Positions 41,875-53,440 are shown, numbered from the stretch's first letter. The stretch is 64,000 nt of DNA from Thamnaconus septentrionalis (GCA_009823395.1 CM020501.1:16472861-16536860), one strand, 5' to 3'. A program made the numbers and translations. The notes: generated from the letters alone by a model not told the origin.

Positions 41875-42530
41875 CTGAAACTGGACCGCGGATGGTTCTG
41901 GTCATGATTTAGGATGTCACAACTTTGATTTCAGGCTCTTTTGCAGAAACTCATCTGGTGGAGACCACTGGCCGACAAGCCAATGCAAAACTAGTCACAG
42001 CTGCCACTGAGAGACGCACGTGACGAGTTGCTCAGTTGTCGTAGTTGAACAATTTCACTGTCCAATAAGTAAAAACATATTAGCAGGACACAGATAAAAT
42101 ACCTATTATTTTTAAGGTAAAGCTTAAAAAAATTCGAGTGACAAATGCATTTATCTATAAAGAGCAGCAAAAGCAAGATTAAAGGAGATGAGGGAGATGT
42201 AGAAGGTCAGTATTAGTTTTTTTTGTAAACAGACCGATGTGACGACTGACGTGAGGATTTAGTTTTGGAGATCGTTAGGTGTGAGCCGTCTACTGAGACT
42301 AAGTTGAACCCGTTGACCGACTGCATCTATGGAAGGAGGGGAGGGAGGACAAGACAGAGAATTGTATCATCAGCATAGAGGACAAGCTAACTACAGCACC
42401 TGTGAAAGTTAACGCTAGCAGTATCTGCATTCTGTATGAACGTCATCCTGTCCGGTCGGCATCAGGCGGTGGTTTGATTGCACTGCGCAGCCTTTAGTCT
42501 GTGCCCAATCTGTCACTTCTGCATGGATAC
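41875..42530. other. Non-coding stretch, no gene seen
   Basis: Plain sequence, no features called. Confidence 0.45.
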
Positions 42531-42532
42531 GT

Positions 42533-42572
42533 AAAAAAAAAAAAAAAAAAAAGAAAGAAAGAAAGAAAGAGG
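42533..42572. repeat. Poly-A then (GAAA)n
   Basis: About 20 A followed by GAAAGAAAGAAAGAAAGA, a pattern typical of a decayed retroposon tail, though no retroposon body is recognisable upstream. Confidence 0.85.
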
Positions 42573-42769
42573 GATGGAAGGAGGTTAGAAACGCGGCGCG
42601 TGCAGCAAGTGTCAGTCAGAATAATGAGTGATCAGGGGTGAAATGCCCCAGTGAAAATAAAAGGAAGTAACAAAGGAAGAAAAAAAAGAGGGGGAGGGAA
42701 AGCGAGAGATCAGAGCTGACTTAAATTGTAATTCACAGGTCCGTTCTCTTTTCCCCCTCTTCGCCTCTC

Positions 42770-43335
42770 ATGTGTCAGTCCCTTTTAAGGCACCCCCGCC
42801 CGCACGTCCACCTTCTCCCCCGCCTCCTTTTATCTGCTTGTTTCGCCCACAATTGCTCCCTTTCTCCTCCGGGGGGAGCGTTAACCTCGGCCGTCCGCGT
42901 CGCTGCGGCCCCCCTCTGCGAGGAGGGATGCTGGGGGGAGACAGAGGAGCAGAGTAATGATGAAGAGGTGGCGGGTCGGCGGCGGTCGCACGCCGCCAAT
43001 CAAGCCAGTGGGGTCGGCTGCAGGGGGCCGCTGGGCCCCGCCCGCCAGATCTGTTATTCCACCGCTGTTTGATTCTGGGACAAACAAGTTAAACATACCA
43101 CGCTTAAAATGCGCCTCCTTTAAAAGGGCCAACACGGCAATTACCACAAATTTCACTTTTGTGAGAGTCGGTTTGGCAACGTCGCTTGTCGGAGTTCTTG
43201 CTGAAGGCTGCTGATTTGGCTCCGCGCCAGAGTCGACCCAACAGCTCCGGCAACCACAAAAACCTCCAGTCCTCCTCCGCCGCTGCCACTGCTGCTGCCG
43301 CTGCAGATCCTGGAGAGTCAGAAGTTCGGGCTGCA
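42770..43335. other. GC- and CpG-rich stretch
   Basis: The part from 42885 to 43060 is CG-dense (GGTCGGCGGCGGTCGCACG) and 43255-43310 is a CCGCTGCCACTGCTGCTGCC run. Open frames of 74-160 codons on both strands follow from this composition; the alanine- and serine-rich runs are triplet-repeat translations. A promoter is possible but no start signals are visible. Confidence 0.4.
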
Positions 43336-43739
43336 CTTCCTGGTGGCACTTTATCAACTTCATTCACTCATCGTTCTAGATTCCAGCTGCAGCGGCGCTG
43401 CGGTCAGCGTGCATCTGTTGAACCATCTCCGGGGGACGACTTGGGACCGTTTTATGAATGTTTCCTTTGTTTTTTTTTTTTATATTCTTTGTGATTTCTG
43501 TTTGTCTGTGTTGTCATTGTTGTCCGTCCACTTTCGTCTGTGGAATTTCTGCCTGCAAGACAGAAATTTTCACTTTTTTAATTGAATTTTATGGTTTTTT
43601 TTTGGCTGTATTACTGGTTGTGATGATCCTTTTTTTGCGTTATGGTACTGTGCAGGAAAGCAAAGTAAACTTTACTTTACTTCTGTAAATTGAACCGTCT
43701 TTAATTCATTTTTTATGTACATCAATTTTACCTTGAAAC

Positions 43740-44350
43740 TCTTACTAATGAATTACATATTTATTTATGAACTCTTCTAACTTAATTCCGCCTTTTCTTG
43801 CTTCACGTCTGGAGTTTTTGGCCTTCACAAAATTTCCATCTCCTGCACTATCACACCTGCCCTGTGTGACCTCGCCACTCTCCTCTCCTCTCCTCTTCCA
43901 GTCCCTCCCTCTCCGCCTCGCCGCCACCCCACCGCGTCTCCATCTTCCTATCCTTCCGCCCGTTTCCTTTCTGCCCTCTGACCTCATGTCGTGTCAATCC
44001 CTCCCCCCATCCCACCACCACCACCACCACCACCCAGTCATGACCTTTCCTGCTGCTGACTCTCTCTTTGTGGCTGCTCCCTTCTCTGAAACCCTGGCAC
44101 AGTTTCTCCCTGGGCTCGCTCGGCCGAGCTCGTCCTCCACTGACCTTTCTTCCCTCCGAACATCAAACCTTATTCTAGAGCCGCTCTCCTGCGTCTGATG
44201 GCTCCTTCAAGCTCTCCTTCTCCTCCCTCCCTCCCTCCCCCAACCCCCCCTCCCTTGCTGGTTCCTGACCTCCATCCAGCCTGTGATCATCCCCTCCAGA
44301 GCTGAGGCCATCTGTTCCTGCAGGAGAAGAGTGCAACCGCCACCCCCCCA
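43740..44350. other. Long pyrimidine-rich tract on + strand
   Basis: From about 43850 to 44300 the + strand is dominated by C and T, including (CAC)n at 44020-44034 and a CCCTCCCTCCCTCCCCC run at 44224-44240. This keeps a 143-codon frame open (43767-44198) with Pro/Ser/Leu bias. Such tracts can form triplex or quadruplex structures on the purine strand. Confidence 0.55.
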
Positions 44351-44449
44351 CACACACTCCTCCTCCCCAGCAGCCAGCTAGGACGTGTGCATTAGTTCAT
44401 GTATAAGCCACTTTAATTTCCTGTTTGTGTGTGTGTGTGTATGTGTGAA

Positions 44450-44690
44450 TCCCAGCGAGAGCATCTGGAAAATTGAACGTTAGCGGCGTTGCATATTCAT
44501 GGCGTGCGGAGAAAAGTGGTGGAGTTTTTTTTGGCCTTCTTTTTTTTTTGGTAACTGAAGCGTCTCGCAAGCGTGACCCCCCCGGTGACGCGTTGCTGCG
44601 CAAACCAAAATCCCTTTGATGTCTAATGCGCGATGGATCTGCAAGGATTATATGTAGATGATTATAGCTAATAAAGCGGATACCTGTGTG
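44450..44690. promoter_or_regulatory. Candidate enhancer block
   Basis: GTTGCATATTCATGGCG (44488) and, after a T run, CCCTTTGATGTCTAATGCG (44610; CTTTGATG is a TCF/LEF-type core) then GTAGATGATTATAGCTAATA. High complexity, CpG-containing. Confidence 0.38.
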
Positions 44691-44883
44691 TCTCTGGCGT
44701 GTGTGTATGTGTGTGTGTGTGTGCTCGTGCATTTAAACGCCCTGATGCACATGTGTAAATGTGTTGGCGTGCATAACGTAATAGGTAAAGTTCAGGCCCT
44801 CGGTGCGCTCCCCGCCCGATTAGCAAGTAAACAATGTTTATTCAACAACAGCTGTGAAGGGGAGAATGCTGTTTGTTTGTGCT

Positions 44884-44899
44884 GTGTGCGCGCGCACAC
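44884..44899. other. 16-bp perfect palindrome, alternating purine-pyrimidine
   Basis: GTGTGCGCGCGCACAC is self-complementary and has Z-DNA-prone alternation. Confidence 0.95.
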
Positions 44900-45699
44900 G
44901 TGCACGGCATCAGATGTACCCACATGCACATATTAAATAAAGAAGAAGAAGGGAGTGATTAGTGGCTGTGGAAAAAAAAAAGAGAAGGCCAGGCTGAGCT
45001 ATGCACATGCGCACGCACACGCACACAGACACACACATTCAAACGGACTGAAAGAATATGTATAAAAAGATGCAGCTCGCTCTCCGGTGACGGACGGGTC
45101 TTTTAAAAAGGCTGCACCGAATCGCTTTTCACTCCGGCGGTATTGAGAATCATGGGTGTCATTGCAGAGAGGCGTGCAGGGTCGCCGCGACTCTTCAGCT
45201 GCGAATTGAAACAGAATGTGGAACTCAAAGTGAACTCTCTCCAAACTGTAAGGAAAGAGCTCCCTGCGACCTTTTTCGTCTTTATTTTAACACACGCGAT
45301 GCCTCCCCGGCTGCCTTTCAAGCTCGAACTGGGTGTTTTTTTGTTGTTTTTTTTATTTCCCCTCCCGTCGCAGTAGCTGGAGTTCACGCTGGGGTGTGGG
45401 TGAAGCACAATTGTGTAAAAAATTTGCTGCATATTTTTATGGAGCGTCTCTCCTCTGGCATTAAGTCACAGTGGTGGATGTTCCAATTTTTCAAGTATCC
45501 AACACAGCAACTGGAACTCGCTGTCACTATTGCAAATCAAGGGAAGCGGAGGTGAGCCGAGGAAACTGCTGGAAAGGAAAAGGCCACAGTTTGACAAAGA
45601 ATTAATAAATTAATTAATAAAGGTTCCAGTCCACCCTAATTTGATTATTTGGAACAAAGATATCAGAAGCACAGGCACAGTCCAAAAACTAGTGAGTAG

Positions 45700-45724
45700 G
45701 AAATGGGTGAAATATCCCTTTAAG
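45700..45724 (-). repeat. Single MITE end (TTAAAGGG family)
   Basis: GGGTGAAATATCCCTTTAAG reads in reverse as CTTAAAGGGATATTTCACCC, matching the end at 3737. No partner end found upstream within 1 kb. Confidence 0.55.
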
Positions 45725-46154
45725 CGACAAGCGGGCACTGCTGCTAAGTGACCGGACCCTACAAGCAGGTGCACAGTGTCAGGTCAGCGTGCGCGCAGCT
45801 CCTTCACGTGGTCTCCAGTGTTTGCCCGCGTGTGGAAACGGTCGGATGCCGGAGCAGGAAACTCCACGGTGGCTCCTGTTTACATTGCGCTGTGAAGCCG
45901 CTGAGCGACTATTTGTTATTTCTGACAGCTGGTCTGAGAGCAGAGGCAACGGAAGAAACCCTCTGCTGATCCTTATCCTGAGCCCACACACACACACACA
46001 CACACTTGAGAAAAGGCGCCTTCCACAGCACAGATGACCACGACGGTGGGTCTGCCCCCCCCCCATTCCTCCCCCATTTCTTCTTCTCCTTCTTTTCCCA
46101 CCCCGCCTCAGCAGCATCTGCGCGCATTCCTCCTCAGGGTGAAGAAAAGTCCCG

Positions 46155-46320
46155 CTTTTTTTACAAGAATGACCCAATTTATCAGACACAGCGCTCACAC
46201 TGTTGATGGATCTAATTAAAGTCGGTGTACAAATCTTATAAAGGCCAGCCGTAATCACACTCACGGTGCGGCCATTCACTCATTCTCTCTGGCGACGTTA
46301 AACCAGGATTATCCATAGCA
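46155..46320. promoter_or_regulatory. Strong candidate enhancer block
   Basis: GACCCAATTTATCAGACAC, GATGGATCTAATTAAAGTCG and CAAATCTTATAAAGGCC follow one another without repeats, then CGTAATCACACTCACGG. Homeodomain cores (TAATTA) with GATA-like TTATCAG (46179-46185). Confidence 0.4.
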
Positions 46321-46569
46321 AACGGCACGGAAAGGGAAGTTTGATCCCGCCTTGTGGCCTTTTGTTTTATTTTGTTTATTCTTCCCACCCTCTTGAACAC
46401 CAAGTAATTGTTCTCATTTTCATAATCGCACCGGGTGTCCATTGTGTGCGCAGCGTAAAGACGATTCCATGCGACGACACAGAGAAAAGCACCAGGACAC
46501 ATATTTTATGCTCTGTCTCTGCATTATCCCACATGCACTAAAGAAAAAAAATAAAGAAAACACACACAA

Positions 46570-46583
46570 ACACACACACACAC
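46570..46583. repeat. Short (CA)n run
   Basis: CACACACACACACA in an A-rich context. Confidence 0.8.
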
Positions 46584-46734
46584 AACAGGACAGCAAGCCG
46601 CCGCATGGCGAAACGTAGCAAACACTTCGATTCAGCGTGAGATTTGTGAAACAGCAGCGCAACCACAAACAAACCCTCTGCCTGACCTACATGCAGTTTA
46701 ATGGCTCCTCCACCTCCTCTTCCTCCGCCACTGC

Positions 46735-46890
46735 TTTTAGCTCAGGTAATTGCGCTGCAAAATTATCCCGATAGGAAGGAGCCCCGCCCCTTTCCGTCTT
46801 GCAAATGCGGTTACCCACCGCTGTCAATACATTATGGATTAATGTGCACGTCGCAGCTTAATGTGCGGGGAGAGCCGAAGGGAGCTTCGA
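46735..46890. promoter_or_regulatory. Candidate regulatory block
   Basis: CAGGTAATTGCGCTGC, AATACATTATGGATTAATG and CGCAGCTTAATGTGCGG give four ATTA/TAAT cores; CCCCGCCCC at 46783 is SP/KLF-like. Confidence 0.35.
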
Positions 46891-47038
46891 ACTTTATATG
46901 GAAATAAGCAAGTGTCATTGCAGCCTTTGTGGATTGAGTTTTTTTCTTCCTCTCTCTCTCTCTAATGTTAATGGATTCTGGAAACAGCTCCCACAGCTAA
47001 AAGATAAAGACTCGGCCACACTGCAGCTGGTTTCCCTG

Positions 47039-47066
47039 AATATATATATTTATATATATATATATG
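47039..47066. repeat. (TA)n run
   Basis: TATATATATTTATATATATA-like run with one interruption. Confidence 0.85.
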
Positions 47067-47069
47067 TGC

Positions 47070-47738
47070 AAATTTGGATTTTTTTGTATATTCGTGGTGT
47101 GAGTGATGGGGAAATAAAGTCCAGTCTTTGAAAGAGAGTGAGGTAGAGCGCAGGTGTTTGTCTGCTGAATGGGAGCAGACAGTGACGATTCTGAAAAAAA
47201 AAGAAGCAATAACAGCAGAAAAGTGCATCATGCAAAGTAACAGTACCAACGGTATAGAGGCATTTGCAACAATTACCACAAAAATAACACATGCACCACC
47301 TCTACACACCACTTTACACCACTGGATGAATTTAGGTTATTGTTTTCGAAAATAAATCACATACAAAAGTGTGGCATGTGTCCAACAAAGTGAGTTTAGC
47401 TCCAGCAAAGTGAGTTTTACTTCTGTTTGCTTTAATGGGATACTGCTGCTGCGGCTGGAGCTACAAGCTGGTGTCTCTCACTGCCTAGAATTGTCCTTTT
47501 ATTCAGGCCTTTAAAGATATGAAAGAAAAAGGAATTCAAGGTTGTTTTCTTGAACAATTTTGAATATGGACTAGACCCCCCCACCTCCCGCTGCAATAAA
47601 ACCTTTTCTGAATGTCTTTGTCTGTTTGGTTTATATCTCTTTTTTTTCAAATTCCTTTCCCTTCTCTTTTTTTCCCACCACCCCAACCCCTCCACAACAC
47701 TATCCCTCTGCAAATATGAGCTTGCAGCGCATCGGGAC
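47070..47738. other. Non-coding stretch, no gene seen
   Basis: Plain sequence with AAAAAAAAA and T runs. CCAGCAAAGTGAGTTT and CCAACAAAGTGAGTTT lie 22 bp apart (about 47380-47415), a short tandem duplication. Confidence 0.45.
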
Positions 47739-47739
47739 A

Positions 47740-47970
47740 GTCTTAATTAAAAGGGCTGTTTGAACAAAGGCTAGGAGTTCTGATAACGTGATGCTTTTAA
47801 TCCGTCTAAAATGAATACTGCTCAGCACGATGGAGCTCAGACGGGAATTTGAATCTGTTGCTATGGAAGATGTATAGAGGGAAGAATAAGCAGAGTTACT
47901 GCTCGCCCAACGATAACATTATCTGTGCCGCTGTGTTTGTGAACTGGCTGAAGTCAAATAATTTGTGGAG
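47740..47970. promoter_or_regulatory. Strong candidate enhancer block with SOX/TCF site
   Basis: GTCTTAATTAAAAGGGC is followed by GAACAAAGG (47762-47770), an excellent SOX/TCF-class core. Beyond are GATGCTTTTAATCCG, ATTTGAATCTGTTGC and GATAACATTATCTGTGCC, the last an inverted pair of GATAA/TTATC (GATA-type). More than 200 bp are free of simple repeats. Confidence 0.42.
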
Positions 47971-47974
47971 GTGC

Positions 47975-49320
47975 AACATCATAGAAGTTTCCTGTGTTCA
48001 ACAGTGAACACAGGACAGAGAGAAGCCAATTATGCCTAATTTTCAGAAAGTGTGCTTGCAAAACTTTTGATATGTCCCAAGATTAAAGGCAACACAGTCA
48101 GCCTGGCGCCACCCTGTGAGACCAGCTGGTCTTTGTCTCTTTCCAAACATGGGAAGCAGAGGTTTGGGTGTAATTTGTGCTGACAGTCCGAAAAATAAAG
48201 ACTGAGTTATTTAAACCCAGATATTCACCCAGTATTTTAGGCCTTTTTTCATCCTGGGCCCTCAGCCACTTTGAACTGTTTATGCATACTTGAGGTTTTA
48301 TTCAGATGTGCATGGTTGCCTTTTTGCCACCAGCAAAGAAGCTTAGCCTGCCCTGGTGCTCAGCAGGCTGTTTGGCATCCCTACTTGATGCAATAAGGTT
48401 GAACTTGAACATGGTTTGCTCAAAATTCGAGTACCAGTACACAGGAGGGTTTTTTCATTTTTTTGTTTGTTTTTTTGTGACATTTATTCCAAAAAGTACA
48501 AATGCAAATGATGCTCAGTAGAGCTCAGTTAACCTTTGACTGAATTTTGGAAAGACCAGAAAGAATTGCTTCAGATGTTAGGAAATGAACTCTTAAGTAT
48601 CTTTGCTCTATGATACCATATCTTCTGCCTTAGAACTTGACAAAAACAGCTGTGACAACACATCAATGTTTGAGGTGTTGGGCTCAAAACCAACTTGCAG
48701 TCACATGACATACCCCAATGTATTTTTCCGGGTATGTCTCTTGGGTATGGGTTTTTTGATTCCAGGAATTTTCTCAAAGGAAGCACAGTGCGCAACTGGG
48801 AATCCTTCTCATTGACGTGGTTAATCACCTAGTAACCAAATCCGTTTTAAAAGTAATTATACATTGAATGGATGAAACTGTAATCTGTACTGGGAGGCAC
48901 CGTCAACGCCGTCAAATTTGCTTCTATAAAGCTTCTTTGCAGACGGGACCCACTTAACCATCTGCCAAACTCCCAGACAGCTCAGGTGAACGCATCCCTG
49001 CTGAGAACAACCTTGCTACGACGCTGCCTCTTGTCGCAGGGTTGTCTGACTTTTTGCCAAGAGCCACTAATAAGATGTGCCGACGTGCACAGAGTATGGC
49101 TGTCTTGTAATGTATCTGTCTTGAACGCGCCAACAACAGATACAGGGGACTCTGCATTGCTGTTTGCATCCTGTTTCACACACATCCCATGTTGATTGGT
49201 TGACCCCAGTGAGAAAAGCAGGTAGGGGAAAGTAGCCGCTAGAGTACAAATGCAGCTCTTAAAGTCTCTCCTCTCTTCCAGGCCCTCTTTAACTCTCCTG
49301 AGGGTTTCAAACACGTTTGG
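47975..49320. other. Long non-coding stretch, no gene seen
   Basis: Ordinary sequence with open frames of 60-116 codons on both strands, none with recognisable domains. ATGCAAAT (reverse octamer) at 48502-48509. Confidence 0.45.
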
Positions 49321-49322
49321 AG

Positions 49323-49371
49323 AAGGACACACATTTCAAACGTGTGTCCTTTTCATTTCAAATGTGTGTCC
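49323..49371. other. 29-bp near-palindrome plus a third half-copy
   Basis: AAGGACACAC (49323-49332) is exactly inverted as GTGTGTCCTT (49342-49351), with ATTT/AAAC between, 26 of 29 symmetric. A further ATTTCAAATGTGTGTCC follows at 49355, giving a direct repeat of the right half. Confidence 0.85.
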
Positions 49372-49374
49372 CAA

Positions 49375-50330
49375 TGATTAAGCTCTTCATCATTGGTTCT
49401 TCCTACCACGGATTCTCCTAATTGGCAGTGATGGTCAGATCCTGAGTCATCCACTCAACACCACGCTGTCTACTTCAATTGTTCAATACAAAGTCTGAAT
49501 CATCGGCAAAGTGGTGATGATACAAATCAAAACGACAATGCGTTATGATCCCATGTATTGAAATCATAGTGGTTATTCTCACCAGAAGTGACTTGCAAGG
49601 CTTCATACCTCTCTTTTCATTTGTATTCTTGAGGGAGGGACACTCAATGGACTACAGCATGGTTGGAGAAGTGGATAACTGAACAGCTAGCACCACCACC
49701 ACCTAACTGACATTGGAGCCATTACCCACACAGCTTCTGTTCCCAGGTACAAGTGACTCAAATGACTCATGGGATGTAGACCTGTTTATTATGTGATTCA
49801 ATGTATTCGTAATCGGCTTAGTGATCCGGACTTGCCACCGTCACTCCTGGGTATGTTCAAGTGTGCGCTATACTATATGTGCTGGCATGAAGTCTGGAGG
49901 AACAGATGGGAGGAAGGAAGGAAATGTGCCCGAGTGAAGGAGGAGATCACAGAATGAAGTGTTGAGCGCACAAGCAGAAAAAAAGGGCTTAAAACATTAA
50001 ATTCTTGACAGAATGGAACTAGTTTCTCATTAGTGACCCTCTAATATGGCAGTTTGTTTTGCAGCACATAAGAAAAAGTGCAACTTTAAATTTACCCTTG
50101 TGGACTTTTTCATATACATGAATGAATATAAACTTTAATTTTAACGGTTTGGCACATGGGAATTGATATCTTTTATTTTCAAATCCAAAATCAGTGCGTT
50201 ACTTTCCAAAAGCCTTGAGCAGAACACAGGCTGTCTCTGCTTTTGATACGCAAGAAATTATTCCTTCAAAGATCAAACCTCAGAGCAGGAGCTCTTTAAG
50301 ATGGCTTTAGGAAGGAAGCCCCCCTCCCCC
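49375..50330. other. Non-coding stretch, no gene seen
   Basis: No element ends, microsatellites or motif clusters called. Confidence 0.45.
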
Positions 50331-50334
50331 ACTT

Positions 50335-50445
50335 TCGCTTATTTTTTTAATTATAGCAAATTGCTGTAAATGTCTTGACAGGATTATCATCTGAAGTTTT
50401 AACACCAGTTACAGCATGTTTAATTGCTTTGAAAAGTGTTTCTGC
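50335..50445. promoter_or_regulatory. Candidate regulatory block
   Basis: TTTTTAATTATAGCAAATTG, GACAGGATTATCATCTG and GCATGTTTAATTGC place three homeodomain cores and a GATA-like TTATC in 90 bp. Confidence 0.32.
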
Positions 50446-50551
50446 TCCCACATGTAGGCACACGGGCCCAGCATGCAACGCTTGGTTCACTTTGCATCAA
50501 TGTAAACAAGGCGGTGCCGCCACTCTGGAGGCTTTTTTTTTTTTTAGTTTT

Positions 50552-50576
50552 GCTCTCTCTCTCTCTCTCTCTCTCT
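50552..50576. repeat. (CT)n microsatellite
   Basis: About 12 CT units after a poly-T run. Confidence 0.95.
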
Positions 50577-50579
50577 GTG

Positions 50580-51425
50580 TTTTTCAAGTCTGAAGTGAGG
50601 TTATTTTGTTTTGTTGAGCAGAGTGGGGCGGGAGGAGGGAGCTGTGGGGACTTGATCGAATATGGTCACGCTGTCTGCACAACACGCAGAAGGGAAAATT
50701 GCTGCAAGAAGCGGGGCAACACTTCAAATCTCATTAGTCGTCCTCGTGATGACCATCGTGCACTTTGTTAGCACTGGGGAATGAACTTTTTTCTTTTCTC
50801 CTTTTTTAGCTTTCCAGCATAGGATGTGAGGGGGTTTAAGGGTTGGTAGAAACACCATCGTTTGTTTGTCTTACTCGGAAGAAGGTTTGAGTATAGAATC
50901 TAAACTGCAGCCTCCAGTGTTTACAACCATTGTAAAAACACTTCACAATGTGCCGCTTCTGTATATTCACTGTTCTCTGTGTTTGTGTTACCCCAGGGAC
51001 GTTCATCACAACACAGATTCCCATTAATTGGGTATAAATGTATTCCAGACAGTCCATGTGTGAAATCAGCAAATGCTCAAGGGGCGGAATACAGTAAGTA
51101 GAGGGTGAAGGAAGTTGGAGTTGCTCGACTTTAAAGTAGCTGGTTTCCATAGGTGCACAGTCCACTTGGGTGCAGACGTTCTGGCTTGATCCCTCACCTC
51201 GGGTGCCCCTTGGATCATTGCCACATGCCCTGTTTGTGCCGTTAAAATTGTTGTTTATTTTAACCATATGGGCATATTTTATGTGGGCATCTCTGATTCA
51301 TGGTGAGTCATTCTCAAAGCAGTATTTGCTCTGCTGAGGTACTGTTTGATGTCAGTGAATGATGCCACTTTAGCACATTTAGCTATGTTCACGGTGGTCA
51401 CACCATGTTGAATTACACAAATTAC
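50580..51425. other. Non-coding stretch, no gene seen
   Basis: A 143-codon minus-strand frame (50836-51267) is the longest in a region that is not compositionally biased, but it has no recognisable domain, signal peptide or splice context. I treat it as chance. Confidence 0.4.
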
Positions 51426-51428
51426 ACA

Positions 51429-51477
51429 GTCCCTGTAAATGCTCTGCTAAATACTTGAGCAGAGCATTTACAGGGAC
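51429..51477. ncRNA. Perfect 20-bp hairpin, 9-nt loop
   Basis: Arm 51429-51448 (GTCCCTGTAAATGCTCTGCT) is exactly reverse-complemented at 51458-51477, around loop AAATACTTG. Pairing stops cleanly at both ends (A/C outside, A/G at the loop). A perfect 20-bp stem is not expected by chance in 64 kb. Either a recent template-switch (snap-back) mutation or a structured transcript. The stem is short for a miRNA precursor. No expression evidence. Confidence 0.6.
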
Positions 51478-51559
51478 CCAGTAGCAATGAATGGGATAGA
51501 AAGTATATGTTTTTTTATGATTATTAATAGTCACAACAATAATAATAATAAAAAAAGAA

Positions 51560-51930
51560 ACTAAGTCGATGGGCGTATCGATCCAAATATCGCTAATATC
51601 GATAACATTGATGGTATCGATATTGACTGATACCAGCGTAATGAGATAGATACTTGTATCTCAATTTTGTACTTTTTTGTATATATTGATTGATTCAATT
51701 CTTAGTGTTCCAGATTACGTTTTTTAACCTCCTTACATGTAATAATTGTGATGATACAACTTCAACGCCAAAATAAAATGAAAGACAAACTACCAGTTCT
51801 TTATGAAAACTGCTGCTTAATGACATATCAACTTTAATTAAAAAAGTGTTGGTATCAGTATTGGTATCAGTGACATTGGCTCTGTATTTACTTGGTATCA
51901 AATCGATACCAAACCCTGCGGTACCGCAGA
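51560..51930. repeat. TATCGAT-rich degraded repeat
   Basis: CGTATCGATCCAAATATCGC and GGTATCGATATTGACTG at the left, and GGTATCAGTATTGGTATCAG and GGTATCAAATCGATACC at the right, are mutually inverted and tandem variants of one GGTATCGATA unit. This pattern occurs in fish MITE families. A smaller relative is at 59225-59300. Confidence 0.5.
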
Positions 51931-52739
51931 CCACTGATACTAGTATGTAATATTTCCAGAAGCAGGTGGCCATATCCTGCCACCATTAGTAAGAAAATAG
52001 AACTACTTGGGTTTTGTTGTTCAACCGTCACATCACAGCTAGTGTAGGAATTAAAATGAACAACATGCTCTCTCACCACAAAAAAATACAGTCGAGAAGG
52101 TTTTTGTTGGAAGAAGGAAAGGATGTCAGGTATGTGATGTGTTTGAAGGTCCTGTTTACAAACATCGAACTTCGGTTTCAAGTTTGGCCTTTTGTCTGCA
52201 ATAGTGTGTCAGAAACTGCACCACAAACATACAAACATCATCGACGTGTATATAGACTCCTTGTTGGTCCTCGGTTGATTTCTCTTCCCTCTGATTGTTA
52301 TGGAATAAGCGGACCAGTGTGCGTTACAGGCCCCTGGAAATTACCTTCGTAAACAGCAGCTTGATTAAAGCGCCGTGTTGACAGCGTTGCGTGGCGTCCC
52401 CGGCTGTTTGTTCAGACGCAGTGATGCAAACCTTTCCTGTTTTTCTGTTTTTTTTTTGAAGCTTCCAATGAAACGCAGCGCTCATTGTTGTTGGTGTAGT
52501 GAAGATAGGATGAACTGTTTACAATCAAGTGGAATTACTGCCGCTTTATTTATTTACGTATATATATATTTAATTTAAAACACAACCTTCCAGAATAACA
52601 AAAAACCTTTTCTGAGCAAAAAGTGATGGATTTTCCTTTTCTTGGTGCATATCCAGTTACACTGGATATGAACACAAAGTCAATACAATCGTTTCTTTTT
52701 CATTACCACCATGCTACACTGACAACTGCACAACGGAAG

Positions 52740-52900
52740 TTCATTGGTGCTGCAGTTGATGAATACCAAGCTATAATTTTAATTAAATCCACACGGCCAC
52801 TGACACAGCTCCGTGCGACCGCTGCGTTAAATGAACTTCTCAACATGTTTAAACATCCTGATGACTGCAACCTGCAATTAGAGGTTTTCACACTGGTGCC
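52740..52900. promoter_or_regulatory. Candidate enhancer block
   Basis: GCAGTTGATGAATACCAAGC then ATAATTTTAATTAAATCC form a homeodomain-rich stretch, followed by CTGCGTTAAATGAAC and CTGCAATTAGAGG. A 96-codon frame over the same bases lacks domain features. Confidence 0.36.
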
Positions 52901-53440
52901 TCTCTTTCCATGACGTGTCGAATGCTGTATAATCAAAAGTACACACAAACAAATAGTGGTATTTCGGAGAATAAGACTATCTCCCCGATAGCTGCTTCTT
53001 CTGCTGGCTTTTCCACCTAGAGACGGACGAAATAAAAAAAAAAAAAAAACTGTCAACGGGATTTTATTATTTTTTTCCTCCGTTATACCAACAATAAGTT
53101 ATTCCCTAAGCCTGCAGGATTCGGGAATATTAATCCTTGGCTCACAGCTGCGCCGCCTTCGCCCTGAGCGCCAGTGGATTCTAAAAAAAATATCTAAATC
53201 CGGTAATAAAATCAGCTGCTGCATGCGCGGGGCCATGTTGACATTTGAGATGCACGTTTGACTTTAAATCAACTCGGTTGCCTATATATCTGAATGTCAC
53301 CGAGAACCATGTTCCAGTGTTTTAATGTCTCCAGAACACTGACCTTTTAATTTTAACAGGCGGGAGCAAAGTGAGAATCAATCCGGTTCTGGTGAAGCAA
53401 CGAGGCCGTCGTATGGATTTTGTGGCATAGAGTGGCTGGT

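Noticed and set aside
42881..43363. 160-codon minus-strand frame in CpG-rich DNA
   Set aside because: GC-rich composition removes stops in several frames; overlapping frames on the other strand are equally long and no domain is visible.
43767..44198. 143-codon frame with Ser/Pro/Leu bias and a His run
   Set aside because: Explained by the pyrimidine-rich tract and a (CAC)n run; no start context or homology recognised.
45779..46279. 166-codon minus-strand frame
   Set aside because: Contains Arg/Gly runs from purine tracts and Val-Cys repeats from (CA)n; overlaps a regulatory-looking block.
50836..51267. 143-codon minus-strand frame in unbiased sequence
   Set aside because: Most plausible chance ORF of the set, but it has no recognisable motif, signal peptide or splice signals.
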